Below, in pieces: positions 7,713-11,541 of a DNA stretch of 11,541 nucleotides. Source of the DNA: Desulfuromonas sp. SDB (GTDB lineage: Bacteria > SDB-A); assembly GCA_001412365.1 (NCBI GenBank), contig LKUE01000091.1, positions 1 through 11,541 on the forward strand, written 5' to 3'. The translations under genes and the position numbers were made by a program. Every line of letters begins with the position of its first letter. The stretch's first letter is position 1. The notes under the pieces are model-generated. The model had not been told where the DNA came from. It did no database searches and saw nothing but the letters and a program-made list of their open reading frames with translations.

Positions 7713-7741
7713 ATTATAGAAGGCCTGATAATAGAAATCAA
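7713..7741 (-). promoter_or_regulatory. Sigma70-type promoter for the hisC-ftsK-lolA run
   Basis: On the minus strand, -35 TTGATT (7741-7736), a 17-base spacer, and -10 TATAAT (7718-7713), an exact consensus hexamer. Transcription would start near 7706, leaving a leader of about 15 nt that is mostly the Shine-Dalgarno. This is the best promoter in the window. Confidence 0.72.
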
Positions 7742-7752
7742 CGGATAACCGT
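7741..7752. promoter_or_regulatory. Short near-palindrome abutting the hisC -35 box (possible operator)
   Basis: ACGGATAACCGT is symmetric at 10 of 12 positions (ACGG...CCGT arms). It touches the -35 element of the hisC promoter and lies just upstream of the weak TTGAAA of the divergent glycosylase gene. A regulator bound here could act on both promoters. Nothing else supports it. Confidence 0.25.
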
Positions 7753-7756
7753 ATCC

Positions 7757-7786
7757 TTGAAAATTAACTTTGATTTAGAGGATAAG
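7757..7786 (+). promoter_or_regulatory. Weak candidate promoter for the DNA glycosylase gene
   Basis: TTGAAA (7757-7762), an 18-base spacer, then GATAAG (7781-7786), with 5/6 and 4/6 matches to consensus. It would start transcription near 7793, about 12 nt before the chosen ATG. It is the only plausible forward promoter in the 113-nt divergent gap. Confidence 0.3.
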
Positions 7787-7804
7787 TTCTGGTTAGATCA
7801 TTTT

Positions 7805-8443
7805 ATGAGGTTAAATAGGGATTTTTATTCAGCCAATGCTCTAAAATTAGCCCCCCGGTTAATCGGAAAAAAACTGGTAAGAATTATTGGTGGAAAGAAA
7901 TTAACTGCCCGAATTGTAGAAACAGAAGCATATTACGGTCCTGAGGATAAAGCTTGTCATGCTTACCGTAATCGCAGGACTAAACGTACTGAGGTAATGT
8001 ATTATCCTGGTGGTTACAGCTATGTCTATTTAATTTACGGAATGTACTGCTGTCTGAATATAGTTTGCGGTCCTCCAGAGTCTCCCCAAGCAGTATTGAT
8101 AAGGGCAGTGGAACCTTTGAATAATATTGATGTTTTTATGAAAAATCGAAAGGGAAATGCAGCTAAATTACAAATGGCGAATTTAACCAATGGTCCGGGA
8201 AAATTATGTCAAGCTATGAATATTGACCATAAATTAAACGGATTGGATTTAATTAAAAACACTGATCTTTATATCTTAAATGGTAACTCTCCCCCTAAAT
8301 TAGTATCCGCTCCCCGGGTTAATATTAACTATGCCCAGGAATATTGTAATAAATTGTGGAGATGGTATGATCCTGAATCAATATTTGTATCGGTAAAGAA
8401 AAAAAATAAGTGTACCCAGAATTACAAACCAAGCATTACCTGA
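7805..8443 (+). CDS. 3-methyladenine DNA glycosylase, AAG/MPG family
   Basis: 212 residues from the ATG at 7805, the family's normal length. Aligned by eye to human AAG: FYSANALKLAPRLIGKKL at the N-terminus, IVETEAYYGPEDKACHA (37-53) with the catalytic Glu41, base-stacking Tyr43 and His52, RTKRTEVMYYPGGYSYVYLIYGMY (58-81), then AVLIRAVEP (96-104), LTNGPGKLCQAM (127-138) and the SAPRVNI segment. The enzyme flips out alkylated or deaminated purines and cuts the N-glycosidic bond, starting base excision repair. The frame is open back to 7631, but that part is antisense to the HisC-like gene and is not family sequence; homology sets the start at 7805. No good Shine-Dalgarno precedes it (only GGTTAGA), so expression may be low. 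It stands alone, divergent from hisC. Confidence 0.93.
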   Translation: MRLNRDFYSANALKLAPRLIGKKLVRIIGGKKLTARIVETEAYYGPEDKACHAYRNRRTKRTEVMYYPGGYSYVYLIYGMYCCLNIVCGPPESPQAVLIRAVEPLNNIDVFMKNRKGNAAKLQMANLTNGPGKLCQAMNIDHKLNGLDLIKNTDLYILNGNSPPKLVSAPRVNINYAQEYCNKLWRWYDPESIFVSVKKKNKCTQNYKPSIT

Positions 8444-8471
8444 AAAATATTGGATTTAGTTGAATTTTGTG

Positions 8472-8495
8472 GTTAAATTTTATAATCAATTTAAC
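8472..8495. repeat. AT-rich inverted repeat after the glycosylase gene
   Basis: GTTAAATT (8472-8479) and AATTTAAC (8488-8495) are exact complements around an 8-base loop that contains TATAAT (8481-8486). There is no T-run after the right arm, so it is not a standard rho-independent terminator. A TTGAAT lies 15 bases before the TATAAT, so it could instead be part of the promoter of the downstream outer-membrane gene. The 128-nt gap (8444-8571) holds no other evident signal apart from the Shine-Dalgarno. Confidence 0.35.
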
Positions 8496-8559
8496 TTGAG
8501 TTTAAATCATCATGACAGAATTATTTCATAATTTCCCTAAATAAATAAAACGGTTCAGT

Positions 8560-8566
8560 AAGGAGG
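8560..8566 (+). promoter_or_regulatory. Strong Shine-Dalgarno of the outer-membrane protein gene
   Basis: AAGGAGG, 5 nt before the ATG at 8572. It fixes the start and, with the gene's distinct base use, suggests high expression. Confidence 0.85.
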
Positions 8567-8571
8567 AAGAT

Positions 8572-9867
8572 ATGACTAATACGGGTAGATTTATTTTAGT
8601 TTTGACTATGTTTGTCTGTAATGCGGTAATTCTCTCCGGAGGAAGCATAGACTACCTTACTCAGCAAAGTGCCGGCTATGTAAGAATATTAAGCCGCAAT
8701 GCGGTAGTGGAGGAAGCGGATGCGGTTAACTACAATCCGGCGGGGACTGCGATGTTGCCGGAAGGTTTCTATGTTCAGGTTAATAATCACACTGTATTGA
8801 AGAATTATGTAATTGAAGCAACCCCTCCCGGAGGACAAGATCCAGTAGAATATAAAAGTACTGAGCCCACTTATTTTCTACCCGCTTTATTTGCGGTATT
8901 TAAAAAGCAGAATTTTGCAGTATTCGGTGCGTTTACCGTGCCTGCAGGGGGCGGAATGCTCAGCTACGATGACGGACTTTACGCTATGGCATTATTGGAA
9001 AGCGGCTTGCAGCAGTCAATAAATCCTAATTATTTTGCCCGACTCTCCGACGGCTATCTAGAAGGTTCTTCCAATTATCTGGCGGGGACTATTGGAATTT
9101 CCTATCAGTTCAATAAATATTTCTCTGCAGCAGTAGGAGGACGTTATATTTCTGCCATGAATAGTTATAAGGGTGAAGGTGATTTCGTGGTGATTGATGC
9201 TTCATCTCAAACTGCAGTGGGTATTACCCACCGGGAATTAGATGCGGAAAAAAGAGCTGCGGGATTTGGAGGAATTATCGGAGTGGATGTGGCGGTAAAT
9301 GAACAGCTGAATATCGGGCTGAGATATGAAACAGTCACTCCTTTGGAATTTCAGACAGAGACCAGGACAAATGACTGGAACATGCTCCCCACTATGGAAT
9401 CGTTCAACGACGGCTATAAACAGCGGAAAGATCTGCCGGCATTGCTGGGACTGGGAGTAAGTTATCAGTTTATTCCCCAGCTTAAGGGAGCTCTGGGGGG
9501 AAATTACTATTTCATCAGCCAGGCTGATCAAGGTGAAGATGATTATTATGATGATGACTACGATGACGGTTGGGAAATTCAAGGGGGATTGGAGTACCGC
9601 TTCACCCCCCAAATATTGGCTAGCATGGGTTATCAATACACTAAAGTGGGAGGAAATGAGGACACCTACAATGATTTTGAATACAAACTGGATGCTCATG
9701 TACTCGGATTGGGAGGCAGGTATTCTTTCCCCGGGGGAGTGGACTGCACTTTAGGAATGATAAAGGTATTCTACAGGGAAGGTGAAGGTTGGGGGACCTA
9801 TGAAGGAGCGGTGTACAATAAGGATATCTGGATGTTTGCCCTTGGACTTCAGTACAAGGTGATCTAA
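8572..9867 (+). CDS. FadL/TodX (OmpP1)-type outer-membrane beta-barrel protein
   Basis: 431 residues, typical for FadL-type channels. The signal peptide is about 1-24 (TNTGRFILVLTMFVCNAVILSGG; exact cleavage unclear). Mature sequence begins with the FadL-like plug region: RNAVVEEADAVNYNPAGTAML, with NPAG at 55-58, as in the D-x-x-x-x-x-NPAG signature. The rest is alternating strands with many Gly, Tyr and aromatic girdle residues (YLAGTIGISYQFNKYFSAAVGGRYI) ending in MFALGLQYKVI, close to a beta-signal. FadL-family proteins let hydrophobic molecules cross the outer membrane. A strongly acidic loop, residues 321-335 (GEDDYYDDDYDDGWE), is unusual. The gene is visibly richer in G+C and in GCG/GGA-type codons than its neighbours, consistent with high expression or a different history. 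The substrate is unknown. It converges on wecB with only 19 nt between stops and no clear terminator. Confidence 0.82.
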   Translation: MTNTGRFILVLTMFVCNAVILSGGSIDYLTQQSAGYVRILSRNAVVEEADAVNYNPAGTAMLPEGFYVQVNNHTVLKNYVIEATPPGGQDPVEYKSTEPTYFLPALFAVFKKQNFAVFGAFTVPAGGGMLSYDDGLYAMALLESGLQQSINPNYFARLSDGYLEGSSNYLAGTIGISYQFNKYFSAAVGGRYISAMNSYKGEGDFVVIDASSQTAVGITHRELDAEKRAAGFGGIIGVDVAVNEQLNIGLRYETVTPLEFQTETRTNDWNMLPTMESFNDGYKQRKDLPALLGLGVSYQFIPQLKGALGGNYYFISQADQGEDDYYDDDYDDGWEIQGGLEYRFTPQILASMGYQYTKVGGNEDTYNDFEYKLDAHVLGLGGRYSFPGGVDCTLGMIKVFYREGEGWGTYEGAVYNKDIWMFALGLQYKVI

Positions 9868-9886
9868 TTTCAAATACAGTGAATTA

Positions 9887-10939
9887 TTAACCCGGGGTGT
9901 TGAAAAAGTTTTGTATTGCTTTCCAGCACCTCAGGGAGACCTGATCATCCCAAAATTCAGGAACAGTTGAATTTGAACTTTTATTTACAGCTAAACTAAA
10001 ACATTCACTTATCTTACTTAAATCATTGACCAGCACATTGGTTCCCTGGGTAATGGTTTCAACCCATTCCGTGTTGGGTCGTATGGTCAGGCAGGGGGTG
10101 TTTAAAATTGTAGCTTCAGTTTGAATCCCTCCTGAATCAGTTATCACCGCCTGACAGGAAGACAATTTAGTTATGAATTCAGGATAGGGGAGGGGGGGCA
10201 TGATTTTTAAATTTACCGGTAATTTATATTGACTTAAGTTTTTTTGGGTGCGGGGATGGGCAGGGAATAAAATGTCCCGGTCTATTTGACCGGCTATTGA
10301 ATTTAATATGGGGTAAAGCTGACTGGGCTGATCTACATTGAACGGACGGTGTAAAGTTAAAATACAGAAAGATTGGCGTTCCGTTTTAATTTTAAAACCG
10401 GCTAAACTTTCCGCCAAGATATTACCCACCAGTATTATGGAATCAGGATGGATAGATTCCCGGTTAAGATTTAGCTGGGCTTGCCGAGTTGGAGCAAGGT
10501 GGAGAGATGAAATGGCGTCAACTACTCTCCGGTTTTGTTCTTCAGTCATGGATTGGTCCCCCGACCTTACCCCTGCTTCTAGATGGAATAGGGGAAGGTG
10601 CAGCTTTACTGCACAAACAGAAGCAGCTAGAGTAGAGTTAACATCTCCTACCACTAATACTGCATCGAATTTATTTGACCGTAAAATTTTTTCCAAACCG
10701 TAAAGAGTGTTGGCAATTTGCTGGAGAACGTAATTTGATTTTGTTTCCAGATTAAAATCAGGTGTGGGAAGATCAAAATCGCTTAAAAAGGAACCGTACA
10801 TTTCGTAGTCATAATGCTGTCCGCTATGGGCAAGTTTAAGGTTGAATTCATTGGTGAATGTGGTTTTCCACCTATGATATAATGGTGCTATTTTTACAAT
10901 ATTAGGTCTGGTTCCGGTTACTACTAATATATTTTTCAT
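9887..10939 (-). CDS. wecB: UDP-N-acetylglucosamine 2-epimerase, non-hydrolysing
   Basis: 350 residues, near the normal length of the WecB/MnaA family. Conserved segments: VTGTRPNIVKIAPL (8-20), HSGQHYDYEM (38-47), VVGDVNST with Asp99 (97-103), FHLEAGVRS with Glu121 (118-126), TEEQNRRVVD (132-141), LTLHRPFN with His197 (194-201), PAHPR, PPLPYPEF, and TDSGGIQTEA (267-276) plus RPNTEWVE. Asp, two Glu and His match the catalytic residues known from E. coli WecB. It interconverts UDP-GlcNAc and UDP-ManNAc for surface polysaccharide or capsule sugars. The ATG at 10939 is right: the family begins with the GTRP strand, and AAGGA sits upstream with suitable spacing. The first 38 nt overlap the end of rsmE. 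No other glycan genes are visible here. It follows rsmE directly, so the two likely share a transcript. Confidence 0.93.
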   Translation of the reverse strand: MKNILVVTGTRPNIVKIAPLYHRWKTTFTNEFNLKLAHSGQHYDYEMYGSFLSDFDLPTPDFNLETKSNYVLQQIANTLYGLEKILRSNKFDAVLVVGDVNSTLAASVCAVKLHLPLFHLEAGVRSGDQSMTEEQNRRVVDAISSLHLAPTRQAQLNLNRESIHPDSIILVGNILAESLAGFKIKTERQSFCILTLHRPFNVDQPSQLYPILNSIAGQIDRDILFPAHPRTQKNLSQYKLPVNLKIMPPLPYPEFITKLSSCQAVITDSGGIQTEATILNTPCLTIRPNTEWVETITQGTNVLVNDLSKISECFSLAVNKSSNSTVPEFWDDQVSLRCWKAIQNFFNTPG

Positions 10940-11541
10940 AGTTTTCCTTAATTATCAAAGTTAGTCCGACTAATGCCGCAGTTTCCGTTCTCAAAGTGGT
11001 TGCTCCGAACTGAATAAATTCAACGGGATAAACATTGAAAATTTCCCTTTCCTTTTCTGACCACCCTCCTTCCGGTCCAATCAGCAAAGTGGTGGAGGAA
11101 AGACTACCTTGGGCACTACAGTTTGATGATCTTATGTCCATTACGGTAAAAGCGGTGTTTGCAGGGAAGGATGAAAGTATCTTCTGTAAATCTTGAGGAG
11201 GATGAATCAGGGGCATAACTGTCCTCCCGCATTGTTTAACTGCGGACAGGGCAATATTATTTAAACGTTCTAAATTAACATTCACCTTTTTCTGACGCTG
11301 AGCGATAAGCGGAAAAAAATGATTTATTCCCAGTTCAGTGGCTTTTTCCACCAAAAATTCAATCCGCTTTCTGCTGGGAATGGCTGAAATTAAATTCAGT
11401 TCAAAGGGCAATTCCTGATGCTGGTTGGTGATGTTCAGAATTTCAGCTTGAGCTTGAAGGTTGTTTACTCCAGTTAATTTCAATTTATATAAGTTGCCTA
11501 AACCGTCAGTGGCGTAAAAAATTGAATTGCGCGGTGTTTTT
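10902..11541 (-). CDS. rsmE: 16S rRNA m3U1498 methyltransferase RsmE (5' end outside window)
   Basis: The visible 213 codons contain the family's SPOUT-domain marks: FLVEKATELGI, ALSAVKQCGRTVMP, LLIGPEGGWSEKE and TTLRTETAALVGL (the SAM-binding knot). RsmE methylates N3 of U1498 in 16S rRNA. The frame continues without a stop to the right edge (KTPRNSIFYATDGLGNLYKLKL...), and that part reads like the N-terminal PUA-like domain, so the TTG at 11483 is not the start; about 30 N-terminal residues lie beyond the window. The C-terminus overlaps the wecB start by 38 nt in another frame; the conserved LRTETA region is upstream of the overlap, so the gene is intact there. Confidence 0.93.
   Translation of the reverse strand, partial: KTPRNSIFYATDGLGNLYKLKLTGVNNLQAQAEILNITNQHQELPFELNLISAIPSRKRIEFLVEKATELGINHFFPLIAQRQKKVNVNLERLNNIALSAVKQCGRTVMPLIHPPQDLQKILSSFPANTAFTVMDIRSSNCSAQGSLSSTTLLIGPEGGWSEKEREIFNVYPVEFIQFGATTLRTETAALVGLTLIIKENYEKYISSNRNQT

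Noticed and set aside
7631-7804. In-frame N-terminal extension of the DNA glycosylase
   Set aside because: It overlaps the antisense start of the HisC-like gene, has no family similarity and no ribosome binding site; AAG-family proteins begin near the FYSANALKLAPRLIGK segment, so the start is 7805.
8512-8544. Ten-codon reading frame (MTELFHNFPK) before the outer-membrane gene
   Set aside because: No Shine-Dalgarno, no run of regulatory codons, and no attenuator-like hairpins follow.
9238-9699. Open frame of 153 codons antisense to the outer-membrane gene
   Set aside because: Mirror of a clear FadL-type gene with runs of Ile/Val from its acidic codons; no ribosome binding site or family features.
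9868-9886. Possible terminator between the convergent outer-membrane gene and wecB
   Set aside because: The 19-nt gap has no hairpin or T-run that I can see.
10338-10703. Open frame of 121 codons antisense to wecB
   Set aside because: The sense strand encodes a full set of WecB catalytic motifs; the antisense reading has none.

Overview
The window comes from an AT-rich, diderm (Gram-negative-type) bacterial chromosome. Evidence for an outer membrane is a LolA-like lipoprotein carrier, a FadL/TodX-type outer-membrane beta-barrel and a Spy/CpxP-like periplasmic protein. Several genes have strong Shine-Dalgarno sites, which argues against typical Bacteroidota. A GreA domain at the end of a very long protein is known from Spirochaetes, Chlamydiae and some FCB-type candidate phyla. 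I would guess a Cloacimonadota/Marinimicrobia/Fibrobacterota-like lineage, but the window alone does not settle this. There are no phage, IS, CRISPR, tRNA or rRNA features. This is ordinary, gene-dense core chromosome, and no gap exceeds about 130 bases.

Layout. (1) 1-1872 (+): 3' part of a long GreA-domain protein, cut by the left edge. (2) 1903-7691 (-): six tightly packed genes read right to left: a HisC-like aminotransferase, ftsK, a lolA-like gene, an ECF sigma factor, a zinc-finger (ZAS) anti-sigma factor and a Spy/CpxP-like periplasmic protein. Gaps are 1, 2 and 43 nt, then overlaps of 4 and 1 nt. A good sigma70-type promoter (TTGATT-17-TATAAT) and a near-perfect Shine-Dalgarno precede the aminotransferase gene. 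A candidate ECF-type promoter (AACC-16-CGTC) sits in the 43-nt gap before the sigma gene. (3) 7805-8443 (+): a divergent AAG/MPG-family 3-methyladenine DNA glycosylase. (4) 8572-9867 (+): the FadL/TodX-type outer-membrane protein. (5) 9887-11541 (-): rsmE (cut by the right edge) followed by wecB, whose ends overlap by 38 nt.

How the genes fit together. The minus-strand run joins chromosome segregation (FtsK), lipoprotein traffic to the outer membrane (LolA) and an envelope-stress module. In that module the periplasmic Spy-like protein and the membrane anti-sigma factor would gate the ECF sigma factor, as in CnrYXH-type systems. The ftsK-lolA adjacency matches the gene order known in E. coli. 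WecB would supply UDP-ManNAc for surface polysaccharide. The glycosylase and RsmE are housekeeping repair and ribosome-modification functions.

I found no clearly undescribed system. The best candidates for a second look are the sigma/anti-sigma/Spy-like triad with its own candidate promoter, a perfect 12-bp-arm palindrome at the start of ftsK, and five GGGNAGGG (KOPS-like) octamers that all lie on the + strand.
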